From Paraburkholderia aromaticivorans (GTDB lineage: Bacteria; Pseudomonadota; Gammaproteobacteria; Burkholderiales; Burkholderiaceae), in NCBI RefSeq assembly GCF_002278075.1, contig NZ_CP022990.1:2728001-2792000 (forward strand): a DNA stretch of 64,000 nucleotides. Direction: 5' to 3'. The notes below the pieces were generated by a model. It was given only the letters and a program-made list of their open reading frames with translations, was not told the origin of the DNA and searched no databases. Positions within the stretch are counted from its first letter, which is position 1, and the number at the start of each line of letters is the position of its first letter. Made by a program: the position numbers and the translations under genes. Positions 1-8,110 of this stretch are shown here, one piece after another.

Positions 1-411
1 CGCGTAGGTGCGCACGAGTACGCTGGTCCAGAACGGCAGGATCACCATGCCGAGCACGAGCGCGCTCAGTTTGGGCGGCAACGCGGCGGCGAAGTAGGCG
101 ACCGGATAGCCCAGCAGCAGCGTGATGACGGTCACGACGATGCTCAGCTTGAAGGTCAGCAGAAAGGTTTCGAGGTAAGCGCCGGTGAACATGCGCCGGT
201 AGTTCTCGAGCGTGAAGCCGTCGTGATAGATGGACTGCCACGACAGCCACGCAAGCGGCACGACCAGCAGCACGACGATCACGAGGAGCGCCGGCGTCAT
301 CAGGAGAAGCATCGTGCGATCCTCACGGCGCTGATAGCGCACGGCGGGATCGGACTCGGTGGCCTGCATCAAGGTGGTTCCCTGGAGCATCCGTTTGGCG
401 GTTGTCATCAT
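1..411 (-). CDS. ABC transporter permease, PotB/PotH type (partial, cut by left edge)
   Basis: These are the first 137 codons of an inner-membrane permease; the gene continues beyond base 1. A charged N-terminus is followed by a hydrophobic segment at about residues 34-56, then the stretch GFTLENYRRMF, a second segment at about 83-107 and a third ending in FWTSVLVRTYA. That last motif is typical of PotB-like polyamine/spermidine-type permeases. ATG at 411-409 overlaps the TGA of the FAD oxidase (410-408) as ATGA, so the two are probably translationally coupled. With the PotA-like ATPase at the head of the operon it should form one importer; the second permease and binding protein would lie further left. 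Substrate not visible; a polyamine or similar amine is the likely class. Confidence 0.88.
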   Translation of the reverse strand, partial: MMTTAKRMLQGTTLMQATESDPAVRYQRREDRTMLLLMTPALLVIVVLLVVPLAWLSWQSIYHDGFTLENYRRMFTGAYLETFLLTFKLSIVVTVITLLLGYPVAYFAAALPPKLSALVLGMVILPFWTSVLVRTYA

Positions 412-1745
412 GCACCTACGGCGTCGAGAAACTGATACCACGCCGCGACGAGTCTCACACCCGGCGCGCGCAGCGAATGAAAGGGCACGGGCCGCAGGCC
501 GGGCGCGCCGAGCAGCGAGAGCTCGGGCGTTTCGCCGAGCGCGAGCGCGGCGGCATGCTGGCCGAGCAGGCTCGCCATCGCGACCCCTGCTCCGTTATAC
601 CCCAGACAAAAGGTCGTGGCGTCGTCGCTGCGTCCCACATGCGGCAGCGAATTGAACGTCATGCCCACATAGCCCGACCAGCGGTATTCCACGCGCAGGT
701 CCGCGAGATCGGGAAAGAGCGCGATCATCGCGCGCCGCAGCGCTTCGAAGCCGGTGGTCTGGCCTTCCTTGCCGAACGCGTCGCGTCCGCCGAACAGCAT
801 GCGGCCGTCCACTTTGCGGAACCACTTCATCATGCGCCGGGTTTCGGTGTAGCTGCGGCGCTCGACCATCAGGCGCGCATCGAGCTCGGCGGGCAGGCGC
901 TCGGTGGCGATCATCGCGCTGCGAAACGGTACGAGTTCGCGCTGATACGCAGCGGTCGCCGTGGTGAGGTCCGAATATGCATTGGTCGCGACAATGACCT
1001 GCCTCGCGCGCACCGTGCCGCCGGGCGTGCGCAGCGTCACGCGCGTCTCGCCGGACGCGCGTTGCATCTGCTGCACCGGCGTCGATTCGTAGATCGGCAC
1101 GCCGCGCAGCGTGAGGCCGCGCGCCAGTCCGCGCACATATTCGAGCGGCAGGATCGTGCCGGCGTCCGCGCTCAGCACGCCGCCGACAAAGCCCTTCGAA
1201 CCGGTCTCGTGCTCGATGCCCGCGCGCGAGAGCGCGGTCATCGTGGTATCGCCGAGTTGCGTGCGCACCCAGTCGGCTTCGGCGCGAATCGCGGCCAATG
1301 CCGCTTCGGTGTGAGCGCAGCGCAAGCTGCCGGTCGGTTCGAAACGGGCGCGCGCCAGCTGGAACTCGTCGACCAGCGCTTCGACGACCCGCACGCCTTC
1401 ATGCGCGAGACGATGCATGCGCTTCGCGGTGTCGAGGCCGTGCAACCTGTCGATGGTGGGAAACGACAGTCTGAACTTCGACGACACCACGCCGCCGTTG
1501 CGGCCGCTCGCGCCCCAGCCGACCGGGTTCGCATCGACCACCACGCAGTCCACGCCGCGCTTTTGCAGCGCATAAGCGGCGGCAAGACCCGAGTAGCCCG
1601 CGCCGATCACGGCGACTTGGGTGTCCAGATCGCGCGCGAGCGGCGCGCCGGTGCTCACGGCCGCGCCCGCGTCGGGCGAGGCGGCAGCGAGCGCTTGCCA
1701 GAGCGAGTCGGGCTGGGGCATGGGGCGTGCCGTCGGCGCGAGCAT
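408..1745 (-). CDS. FAD-dependent amine oxidoreductase, DAO superfamily (PuuB-like)
   Basis: The 445-aa protein has a long N-terminal extension, then a dinucleotide-binding motif GAGYSG (G48-G53) in beta-alpha-beta context and the signature GASGRNGG about 35 residues later, as in gamma-glutamylputrescine oxidase and related DAO-family enzymes. These enzymes oxidise a C-N bond using FAD and release an aldehyde or keto product plus an amine. The C-terminal part carries GYVGMTFNSLPHVG and GYNGAGVAMA, which resemble the family's FAD/substrate region. It lies 4 bp after the HAD gene and overlaps the permease gene by an ATGA. No clear Shine-Dalgarno precedes either ATG (1745 or 1721), consistent with coupling. 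The exact amine substrate cannot be read from sequence. Confidence 0.87.
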   Translation of the reverse strand: MLAPTARPMPQPDSLWQALAAASPDAGAAVSTGAPLARDLDTQVAVIGAGYSGLAAAYALQKRGVDCVVVDANPVGWGASGRNGGVVSSKFRLSFPTIDRLHGLDTAKRMHRLAHEGVRVVEALVDEFQLARARFEPTGSLRCAHTEAALAAIRAEADWVRTQLGDTTMTALSRAGIEHETGSKGFVGGVLSADAGTILPLEYVRGLARGLTLRGVPIYESTPVQQMQRASGETRVTLRTPGGTVRARQVIVATNAYSDLTTATAAYQRELVPFRSAMIATERLPAELDARLMVERRSYTETRRMMKWFRKVDGRMLFGGRDAFGKEGQTTGFEALRRAMIALFPDLADLRVEYRWSGYVGMTFNSLPHVGRSDDATTFCLGYNGAGVAMASLLGQHAAALALGETPELSLLGAPGLRPVPFHSLRAPGVRLVAAWYQFLDAVGA

Positions 1746-1749
1746 CGGA

Positions 1750-2463
1750 TCAGGCGGCCAGACGTGCTTCGGCTTCGACGGCGTCGGCGAGCGCGCCGAG
1801 CGTCGCGAACTTGAAGGTCGGCGTGGTCACGGCTTCCGGCACCGGCGTGGCGCCGAAACCCTTCGCGCCCTGACGGCGTTCGATCCAGCAGGTCGCGTAG
1901 CCGAGCTTCGTGGCGATGCCGATGTCGTGATACTGGCTTTGCGCGGTGTGCAGGATCTCGCCGAACTTGTAGCCGAACGCCGCCTGACGGCCGCGGTTGT
2001 ACGCGAAGAATTGCGGGTCGGGCTTGGCGACGCCGGTTTCGTCGCAGCAGACGGTGTCGTCGAACGGATCGCCGAGCGTGTGTGCGTAGGCCGAAAGCGC
2101 CACGCGGTCCGCGTTCGTCATGGCCACCAGGCGGAAGTGCTTGCGCAGACGCTTGAGCGCGGCCACCGAATCCGCGAACGCCGGCCATTCGAGCACGTCG
2201 CGCTGGAAGGCGGCGGCCGATTGCGCGTCGTCGGGCAGGCCGAGTTCTTTCGCGAGCGAGAGATAGACGTTCGCCATTTCGTGGCTCGAACGGCCCGGAT
2301 AGGTGGCGCGGCCGCGCATGTACGGCTCGAAGATCTGGTCGTCGGTCAGGTCCTTCGCCGCCGGGCCGCCAATGCGCCGCACGGAGGCGAGCACGCCGCG
2401 CTCGAAGTCGATGAGTGTGCCGACGACGTCGAACGTCAGGACCTTGAAATCGGTGAGCTTCAT
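1750..2463 (-). CDS. HAD superfamily hydrolase, haloacid dehalogenase type II-like
   Basis: The 237-aa protein has the HAD layout: nucleophile motif FDVVGTL (D12), motif II TNADR, the conserved Lys in KPDPQFF and the late acidic region HTAQSQYHDIG. Length fits the (S)-2-haloacid dehalogenase type II family. Its motif I lacks the Tyr found in L-2-haloacid dehalogenases (normally DxYGT), having Val instead, so true dehalogenation is doubtful. I start it at MKLTDFK because AAAGGATG precedes that ATG; the reading frame is open upstream but codes nothing HAD-like there. It sits between the ATPase and amine oxidase genes of an uptake operon. Related HAD genes at 29630 and 54337 occur in other contexts in this window. 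Substrate unknown. Confidence 0.85.
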   Translation of the reverse strand: MKLTDFKVLTFDVVGTLIDFERGVLASVRRIGGPAAKDLTDDQIFEPYMRGRATYPGRSSHEMANVYLSLAKELGLPDDAQSAAAFQRDVLEWPAFADSVAALKRLRKHFRLVAMTNADRVALSAYAHTLGDPFDDTVCCDETGVAKPDPQFFAYNRGRQAAFGYKFGEILHTAQSQYHDIGIATKLGYATCWIERRQGAKGFGATPVPEAVTTPTFKFATLGALADAVEAEARLAA

Positions 2464-2528
2464 GAAATCATCCTTTTGCAATGTGCGGTAAGTCGGAGAG
2501 GGAGTGCCCCACGCGTGGGCGGAGAAAA

Positions 2529-3608
2529 TCAGGCGGGCACGACGATCGTGTCCTGCGGGTCGAGCATCACGCTCATCGGTGCGCCCGGTTGCGGAATGCG
2601 GCGGCGCGCGTCGTAGCCGCCGGGTTGCCGCAGACTGATCGCGGTGCCGTCGGCGAGTTCGGCGAACACGCGCAGGCTCTCGCCCTGGTACAGCACCTCG
2701 GTGACGCGGCACGACAGACGGTTCACGCCGTCATGCCGGCCGTCGCCGCCGTCGATCACGAGCTTTTCGGTCTGTACCGCGAGCAGCAGTTTGTTGCCGT
2801 GCGGCAGCGGATGCGCGGTGCGCAGCACGGTATCGCCGAGACGCACGGCGTCGTCGCCGGCGCGCGTCACGTCGAGCAGCGTCGCCTCGCCGATGAAACT
2901 CGCCACGAACGCATCGCACGGTCGGTCGTAGAGCCGCTCGGGCGTGTCGATCTGCACCAGCCGGCCGTTCTTCAGCACGGCCACGCGGTCGCTCATGGTG
3001 AGCGCCTCGCGCTGATCGTGCGTCACATAGACGATCGTCGCGCCGAGCTTGCGATGCAGCCGCCGCAGTTCGATCTGCATGGTTTCGCGCAGTTGCTTGT
3101 CGAGCGCGGAGAGCGGCTCGTCCATCAGGATCAGTTGCGGTTCGAACACCATCGCGCGGGCGAGCGCCACGCGCTGGCGCTGGCCGCCGGACAGTTGGCC
3201 GATGCCGCGGCTTTCGTAACCGGAGAGTTCGACCATCGCGAGCGCGTCGGCGACTTTCTTCGCCCACGTCGCTTTCGGCAGACGGCGCGCGCGCAACGGA
3301 AACGCCACGTTCTCCCCCACCGTCATATGCGGAAACAGCGCGTAGTTCTGAAACACGATGCCGATGTCGCGTTTATGCGGCGGCGCAAATGTAATGTCGC
3401 GTTCGCCGACCCAGACCGCGCCCGAACTCGGCTGCACGAAGCCGCCGAGAATGCCGAGCAGGGTGGTCTTGCCCGAGCCCGAGGGGCCGAGCAGCGAGAC
3501 GAATTCGCCGGGGGCGATGTCGAGCGAAATGTCGTCGAGAGCCACTACATGGCCATAACGTTTCGCTGCCGATCGGATCGAAACACCTGTTTTCGCTCGT
3601 GCGTCCAT
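2529..3608 (-). CDS. ABC transporter ATP-binding protein, PotA-like
   Basis: This 359-aa ATPase has Walker A GPSGSGKTT, signature [14 protein letters not shown], Walker B LILMDEPLSALD and switch His in VTHDQREA, followed by a C-terminal TOBE-type regulatory domain of about 120 residues. That architecture is PotA/FbpC-like and matches the downstream PotB-like permease. It heads the leftward operon and is divergent from the LysR gene at 3710. The start is uncertain: ATG at 3608 gives a family-typical length, whereas in-frame ATGs at 3662 and 3698 would add 18 or 30 residues without similarity and would leave almost no room for promoters. The domain call is firm; the substrate is inferred to be an amine from the operon. 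Confidence 0.92.
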   Translation of the reverse strand: MDARAKTGVSIRSAAKRYGHVVALDDISLDIAPGEFVSLLGPSGSGKTTLLGILGGFVQPSSGAVWVGERDITFAPPHKRDIGIVFQNYALFPHMTVGENVAFPLRARRLPKATWAKKVADALAMVELSGYESRGIGQLSGGQRQRVALARAMVFEPQLILMDEPLSALDKQLRETMQIELRRLHRKLGATIVYVTHDQREALTMSDRVAVLKNGRLVQIDTPERLYDRPCDAFVASFIGEATLLDVTRAGDDAVRLGDTVLRTAHPLPHGNKLLLAVQTEKLVIDGGDGRHDGVNRLSCRVTEVLYQGESLRVFAELADGTAISLRQPGGYDARRRIPQPGAPMSVMLDPQDTIVVPA

Positions 3609-3671
3609 TGCGTTCTGTCTCGCTGAAGAGGCCTGCGTCAGGGAAAATATAGGCCGTGCCATTTTTGGCGG

Positions 3672-3685
3672 CAATTCCCAAATTG
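3672..3685. promoter_or_regulatory. Inverted repeat in LysR/ABC intergenic region
   Basis: CAATT (3672-3676) and AATTG (3681-3685) form a perfect 5-bp inverted repeat with a 4-bp spacer in the roughly 100-bp divergent promoter region. Size and AT-richness are compatible with a LysR operator, but no experimental motif is known for this regulator. Confidence 0.3.
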
Positions 3686-3709
3686 TTGGAGAAGGCATAA
3701 CATCAGGTC

Positions 3710-4681
3710 ATGCCCAACCTTCGCAAGAAACTGCCGAGCGCCAATGCGCTGTTCGTGTTCGAAGCCGCCGCGCGCTGCGGCAACTTCACGCGCGCGGCGC
3801 AGGAGTTATATGTGAGCCAGCCCGCGGTGAGCCGCATGCTGGCGCGCATGGAAGACCACCTCGGCGTGCGGCTGTTCGAGCGCGTGCGCGGCGGCATCGA
3901 GTTGACCGAGAACGGCAAGATCCTTTACCGGAAGATCTCCGAGGGCTTCAACGGCATTGAAGGCGCCATCCGCGAGATCGAGGCGCGCGCCACCGGCGTC
4001 GAGTCGGTCACGCTGTCGGTGTCCACGGCCTTCACCACGCACTGGCTGATGCCGCGCATGAACCGGCTGAATCAGGCGTTTCCGAACGTCGACTTGCGGT
4101 TTCAGCTGATCTCGGGGCGCATCGGCGGGCCGCTCGTCGACGTGGACCTCGGCATGCGCTTTCGGCGTGAGGACGAGATCGGCGAGCACAGCGTGCTGGT
4201 CATGCCGGAGACGCTGCTGCCGGTGTGCAACCGGCGTTATCACGAGACCGCGGCCACCGAGGCGGGGCGCGCGCATGGCGACACGGTGATCGTCATGGAC
4301 GACGGCGAACGCGGCTGGCATGAGCGCTTCGAAGCGTTCGCCGCACACGGGCGGCACGCCGCGAGCATGCTGAGCTTCAACGACTACGCGATCGTCGTGC
4401 AGGCCGCGTTGCTCGGCCAGGGGGTCGCGCTCGGCTGGCTCAACGTGGTGTCGCACTGGCTGCTGGAAGGCGCGCTCCAGCCGGCCGAACAGGAGCTGAT
4501 CGTCACGAACCGGCGCTGCTGTCTGGTATGGCCGGAGAGCCGCCCACTGCGGCCGGCCGCGGCCGACGTGCGCGACTGGATCATCGAGGAAACGCGCGCC
4601 GATGTGCGCGCGGTCGATCGCGCCTATCCGAAGCTCGGCTTGCGGCGCTCGCTGAGCGAGGCGGGATTGGCGATAGGGTAG
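3710..4681 (+). CDS. LysR family transcriptional regulator (GcvA-like)
   Basis: The 323-aa protein has an N-terminal winged helix-turn-helix (about residues 10-68; NFTRAAQELYVSQPAVSRML is the HTH) and a type 2 periplasmic-binding-like effector domain beginning near residue 95 (VTLSVSTAFTTHWLMPRM). The FTTHWLMPR pattern is usual in the GcvA subgroup. It is divergent from the PotA/HAD/oxidase/permease operon, so it most likely controls that operon in response to the imported amine or its product. The C-terminus is about 20 residues longer than the usual 300. GGAGAAGG lies 14 bp before the ATG, slightly far; no better start is visible. Confidence 0.9.
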   Translation: MPNLRKKLPSANALFVFEAAARCGNFTRAAQELYVSQPAVSRMLARMEDHLGVRLFERVRGGIELTENGKILYRKISEGFNGIEGAIREIEARATGVESVTLSVSTAFTTHWLMPRMNRLNQAFPNVDLRFQLISGRIGGPLVDVDLGMRFRREDEIGEHSVLVMPETLLPVCNRRYHETAATEAGRAHGDTVIVMDDGERGWHERFEAFAAHGRHAASMLSFNDYAIVVQAALLGQGVALGWLNVVSHWLLEGALQPAEQELIVTNRRCCLVWPESRPLRPAAADVRDWIIEETRADVRAVDRAYPKLGLRRSLSEAGLAIG

Positions 4682-4690
4682 GGCGCGTTC

Positions 4691-4731
4691 ATCCACTTTC
4701 AGGTGGATCGCTGCAGCGTGCAACGCGCTGC
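4691..4731 (+). terminator. Two tandem small hairpins after LysR gene
   Basis: ATCCAC/GTGGAT (4691-4696 and 4703-4708) and GCAGCG/CGCTGC (4713-4718 and 4726-4731) are perfect 6-bp inverted repeats starting 9 bases after the LysR stop. No T-run follows, so this is at best a weak or Rho-assisted terminator. Confidence 0.3.
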
Positions 4732-4922
4732 CGCCGCCGCCGGTTACCGACGTCATTAATCGGTCACGAACCTCACGCAGTATTACCGGCGGCCTTCAAT
4801 CGGCCAACGAGCCGCGGGCCGGCCCCTTTCACGTCTTTCACCCAGCCACGCGGGCGCGGCGCCCATGGACGACGCTGGGCGCCCGGTCCGTCGATAACAA
4901 GCATTCCACTCAGGGAGACACC

Positions 4923-6407
4923 GTGTCTCGTTCAAGAATCCTTGCTCTGACGGCGATCGCTTCGGCGCTGTTCGTCACGACCGTCGCGCACGCCGGCGTC
5001 GATCTCATCGCGGTCGGTCAATTAAGCGGCCTTACCGGCGATCTGTCGAAGGAAACCGCCGCGCCGCTGGAGAACGGCGTGGCGGGCAATCTGCTCGGCG
5101 GCCTCGGTTCAGGCATCGCTTACGCGGGATGCCACACGTTTGTCGCCGTGCCGGACCGCGGCCCGAATGCCGTGTCGTATAACGCCGCAATCGACGACAC
5201 CGCCTCGTATATCAACCGTTTCCAGACCCTGCGCCTGCGCCTGAAACCCGGCGCGGCGGGCGCCTCGCTGCCGTACACGATGACGCCGGCCCTGCTCGCC
5301 ACCACGCTGCTCCACACCAGCGACACGCTGGTCTACGGCACGGGCGCCGCCGCGGGCGTGCCCAACGGCGCACCGGCGCTCAACCGCCGCAATCGCACCC
5401 ACTACTTCACCGGCCGCTCGGACAACTTCGATCCGGCACACCTGTCCACGGACGACCGCGACGCGCGCTTCGATCCGGAAAGCGTGCGTGTGAGCAACGA
5501 CGGCCAGAGCGTCTTCATCTCGGATGAGTACGGCCCTTACGTCTACCGTTTCGATCGCCGCAGCGGCCGTCGCATCGACACGTACAAGCTGCCGGACGCG
5601 TTCGCGGTCGCCACGCTGAGCTCGGTCGGCAACGACGAAATATCGCAGAACACCGCGGGCCGCGTCGCCAATAAGGGCATGGAAGGTCTCGCGATCTCGC
5701 CGGACGGCAACACGCTGTTCGGCGCGATGCAAAGCCCGCTGATCCAGGATGGCGGCACGAACGGCGGGTATACGCGCATCGTCAGGATCGACGTGCGCAC
5801 CGGCAGGACGACCCAGTTCGCGTATCCGCTGACGAACATCGGCACGGCGGCCAAGCCCAAGTATCCGACCATCAGCGACGTGCTCGCCGTCAACGATCAC
5901 GAACTGCTGATGGACGAGCGGGACGGCAAGGGGCTGGGCGACGATTCGACGGCCGCGTTCAAGAAGGTGTTCCATATCGACCTGAACGGCGCTCAGGACG
6001 TGAGCAACGCGAGCGGCGAGGCCGGCCTCGCGCCTTACGCGGTGCAGAAGACGCTGTTTCTGGATGTGGTCGCCACGCTCGTCGCGCACGGCTACAACGC
6101 GAACGATATTCCGGCGAAGCTGGAGGGTCTCGCGTTCGGTCCGGATGTCGTGGTCGGCGGCGTGAAAAAGCACACGCTGTTTGTGGCCAACGACAACGAC
6201 TTTCTGGGCACGATCACCGATACCCACCATCCGGCCGGCATCGCGAACCCGAATCAGTTTTTCGCCTTCGCGTGGGACCCGAGCGACTTGCCGGCGTATG
6301 TTGCGCAAAAACTGCCCGGCGTGGATGACGCGCATCACGGCGATCACCGCCGTGACCACGGCGAGTCGGGGGAGACGTGCGGTCCTGATCGCGACGACGA
6401 TCATTGA
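4923..6407 (+). CDS. Exported esterase-like/phytase-like beta-propeller protein
   Basis: The 494-aa protein begins with a Sec signal peptide (hydrophobic ILALTAIASALFVTTVAHA, cleavage near residue 25) and matches the 'esterase-like activity of phytase' family in its blocks: GVDLIAVGQLSGLTGD, NRTHYFTGRSDNF, RVSNDGQSVFISDEYGPYVYRF, GMEGLAISPDGNTLFGAMQSPL and KLEGLAFGPD. The fold in this family is a periplasmic beta-propeller; actual substrates are mostly unproven. Start is GTG at 4923 with CAGGGAGA upstream; the next in-frame Met would remove the signal. The last 25 residues are unusually rich in His, Asp and Arg, suggesting metal binding. It appears monocistronic, with about 240 bp upstream. 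Confidence 0.87.
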   Translation: MSRSRILALTAIASALFVTTVAHAGVDLIAVGQLSGLTGDLSKETAAPLENGVAGNLLGGLGSGIAYAGCHTFVAVPDRGPNAVSYNAAIDDTASYINRFQTLRLRLKPGAAGASLPYTMTPALLATTLLHTSDTLVYGTGAAAGVPNGAPALNRRNRTHYFTGRSDNFDPAHLSTDDRDARFDPESVRVSNDGQSVFISDEYGPYVYRFDRRSGRRIDTYKLPDAFAVATLSSVGNDEISQNTAGRVANKGMEGLAISPDGNTLFGAMQSPLIQDGGTNGGYTRIVRIDVRTGRTTQFAYPLTNIGTAAKPKYPTISDVLAVNDHELLMDERDGKGLGDDSTAAFKKVFHIDLNGAQDVSNASGEAGLAPYAVQKTLFLDVVATLVAHGYNANDIPAKLEGLAFGPDVVVGGVKKHTLFVANDNDFLGTITDTHHPAGIANPNQFFAFAWDPSDLPAYVAQKLPGVDDAHHGDHRRDHGESGETCGPDRDDDH

Positions 6408-6491
6408 GCCGCCGACGCGCGCCGGTTAGCGCCCCGCGCGCGTTGAAGCCACAGTCGCGGGGCCGGCTTCTACCGGCGCCGCCGCATTGAG

Positions 6492-7079
6492 CTAGGCGTC
6501 AGCGCCTTGCGCGACGATCAGATCGAGCGAGCCGGCAAGGATCGATCTAGCGAGTTCAGGGTCGTCGACGGCACGCGCCAGCGTCACCGCGCCGACGATG
6601 GTCGCGACGATCCCGAGCGCCAGATTTTCGCTGTCGCCCGCCAAGGTCTGCGCGATTCGCGATGCCAGCGTGTGCACATATTGCGTCAGCCGCTCGCGCA
6701 CTTCCGGCGCCGCGTGGCGTGCCTCGCCGGCAAGCGCGCACAACGCGCAGCCGGTGCCCGGATTTCTGATGTGTTTCTCGCTGAGGAACATCTCGGCAAT
6801 CGTGCGCAACGGTTCCTTGTTTGCAGACCCGTTCGCATTCGCCGCCGCGAGTGTGGCGGCGATCCGTTTCTCGCTCTGCGCGACCGCGTATTCCAGCGCC
6901 TCGACGATCAGCGCGTCACGCGACTCGAAGTGGCCGTAAAACGCGCCATGCGTGAGACCCGCGCGCCGCATGCAGTCCGCCACGCCGAGCGCCTCGATCC
7001 CGTCTTCCCGAATCTGCCGCGCCGCGGTTTCCAGCACACGCTGACGGCTTTCTGCTTTTTGCGCCTGCGAGTAGCCCAT
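6492..7079 (-). CDS. TetR/AcrR family transcriptional regulator
   Basis: The 195-aa protein has an N-terminal TetR HTH (ARQIREDGIEALGVADCM then GLTHGAFYGHFESRDAL, about residues 17-60) and a C-terminal helical ligand domain with two Cys (CALCALAGEA). The THGAFYxHF form is common in TetR proteins controlling SDR or reductase genes. I start at MGYSQAQ (7079) because GAGGGGGG precedes it; an in-frame ATG 21 bases upstream lacks such a site. It is divergent from the SDR gene at 7274, and a near-perfect 20-bp palindrome lies between them. Likely represses both itself and the SDR; the inducer is unknown, possibly a reactive aldehyde or quinone. Confidence 0.92.
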   Translation of the reverse strand: MGYSQAQKAESRQRVLETAARQIREDGIEALGVADCMRRAGLTHGAFYGHFESRDALIVEALEYAVAQSEKRIAATLAAANANGSANKEPLRTIAEMFLSEKHIRNPGTGCALCALAGEARHAAPEVRERLTQYVHTLASRIAQTLAGDSENLALGIVATIVGAVTLARAVDDPELARSILAGSLDLIVAQGADA

Positions 7080-7093
7080 TTCCGTCCCCCCTC

Positions 7094-7121
7094 TTGACAA
7101 TCTGCATGACGGGCATAATAC
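7094..7121 (+). promoter_or_regulatory. Candidate sigma-70 promoter for SDR gene
   Basis: TTGACA (7094-7099) matches the -35 consensus exactly; TAATAC at 7116-7121 gives a 16-bp spacer. The predicted transcript would start just before the 7130-7149 palindrome, a position where a TetR repressor would block it. Inference from sequence only. Confidence 0.45.
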
Positions 7122-7129
7122 TGAAAATG

Positions 7130-7149
7130 TGCATGATGATCAACATGCA
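7130..7149. promoter_or_regulatory. Candidate TetR operator palindrome
   Basis: TGCATGATGA followed directly by TCAACATGCA forms a 20-bp palindrome in which nine of ten base pairs are symmetric. It lies between the divergent TetR and SDR genes, as expected for an autoregulated TetR repressor, and it is the strongest dyad in the interval. Confidence 0.65.
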
Positions 7150-7273
7150 GATTGCTGGATGACGGCATCTTTCGCGGATGCCCGTTTGCGGCGGCGCCGA
7201 TGGGCCGCTTAACCGTTACCGGCGTCGCACGGCCGTGATTTCCGGCCCGTTGGCGGCGCGCTGAAGGAGAGAG

Positions 7274-8053
7274 ATGATGCGTTTCAATGGAAAAACCGCG
7301 TTGATTACCGGCGGAAATAGCGGCATTGGTTTCGTCACGGCCAAGCGGCTGATTGCCGAAGGCGCGCAGGTGGTGATCACCGGCCGCGACAGTGCGAAGC
7401 TGGATCAGGCCGTGTCCGAACTCGGCGAAAACGCGCTGGGCGTGCAGGCCAATCTGGATAACGAAGCGGATATCGGCGCGCTGTTCGAACAGATCAAGAG
7501 CCGGTTCGGGTCGCTGGATATCGTGTTCGCCAACGCCGGGATCTCCGGTCCGACGCCGCTCGGCGGCACCACGGCCGCGGCGTTCGAGGCCATTCTTCGC
7601 ACCAATCTGACGGCGGTCTTTCTGACGGTGCAAGCCGCATTGCCGTTGATGGGCGAGGGTGGCGCGGTCGTGTTGAACGGTTCGGTGATGCGCGAACTCG
7701 GTTCGCCGGGCTCGGCGGCGTATTCGGCCACCAAGGCCGGCATCACAGGCATGGCGAAGGTCTTCGCATCGGAACTGGTGCAGCGCGGCATTCGCGTGAA
7801 TACCGTGATCCCCGGCGGCACGCGCACGCCGATCTGGACTCGCGGCGCACGCGCGGGCGCCACGCTCGACGGAACCGAGCAGGCGCTGGCTCCGCGCGTG
7901 CCGATGGCGCGCCTCGCCGCGCCGGAAGAAGTCGCGGCAGCGGTGCTGTTCCTGGCTTCCGGCGACGCCTCGGGAATGACCGGCGCGGAGATCGTGGTGG
8001 ATGGCGGCACGACTGGCGCACCGTGGGGCGCGCCGATTTTCCGTCAGGGTTGA
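7274..8053 (+). CDS. SDR family oxidoreductase
   Basis: The 259-aa classical short-chain dehydrogenase has the NAD(P)-binding TGGNSGIG motif near residues 11-18, NAG at about 88-90, the catalytic Ser region LNGSVM, and YSATK (YxxxK) near residue 154. The N-terminal TGRDS suggests an NADP preference, because Arg after the second strand neutralises the 2'-phosphate. AAGGAGAGAG precedes a double ATG. It is divergent from the TetR gene and probably repressed by it. TetR-SDR pairs of this type often belong to xenobiotic or carbonyl stress responses, but no specific substrate can be assigned. Confidence 0.9.
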   Translation: MMRFNGKTALITGGNSGIGFVTAKRLIAEGAQVVITGRDSAKLDQAVSELGENALGVQANLDNEADIGALFEQIKSRFGSLDIVFANAGISGPTPLGGTTAAAFEAILRTNLTAVFLTVQAALPLMGEGGAVVLNGSVMRELGSPGSAAYSATKAGITGMAKVFASELVQRGIRVNTVIPGGTRTPIWTRGARAGATLDGTEQALAPRVPMARLAAPEEVAAAVLFLASGDASGMTGAEIVVDGGTTGAPWGAPIFRQG

Positions 8054-8110
8054 GGCAACGTCGCAGGTGAGTCGCCGCGCCGCACGATTAATCGGCGGCG
8101 TGGCCGGGGC

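Noticed and set aside
402..1814. Long plus-strand open frame of 470 codons opposite the FAD oxidase
   Set aside because: It is an antisense shadow in a high-GC region; its translation is Arg/Ala/His-rich without any domain, while the minus strand encodes a complete DAO-family protein.
1750..2463. Naming all three HAD genes as functional haloacid dehalogenases
   Set aside because: Family membership does not prove dehalogenation; one lacks the active-site Tyr, and none is close to organohalide uptake or halocarboxylate genes.
5109..6404. Minus-strand open frame of 431 codons opposite the phytase-like gene
   Set aside because: No start context, no domain and biased composition; the plus-strand signal peptide and propeller blocks are convincing.
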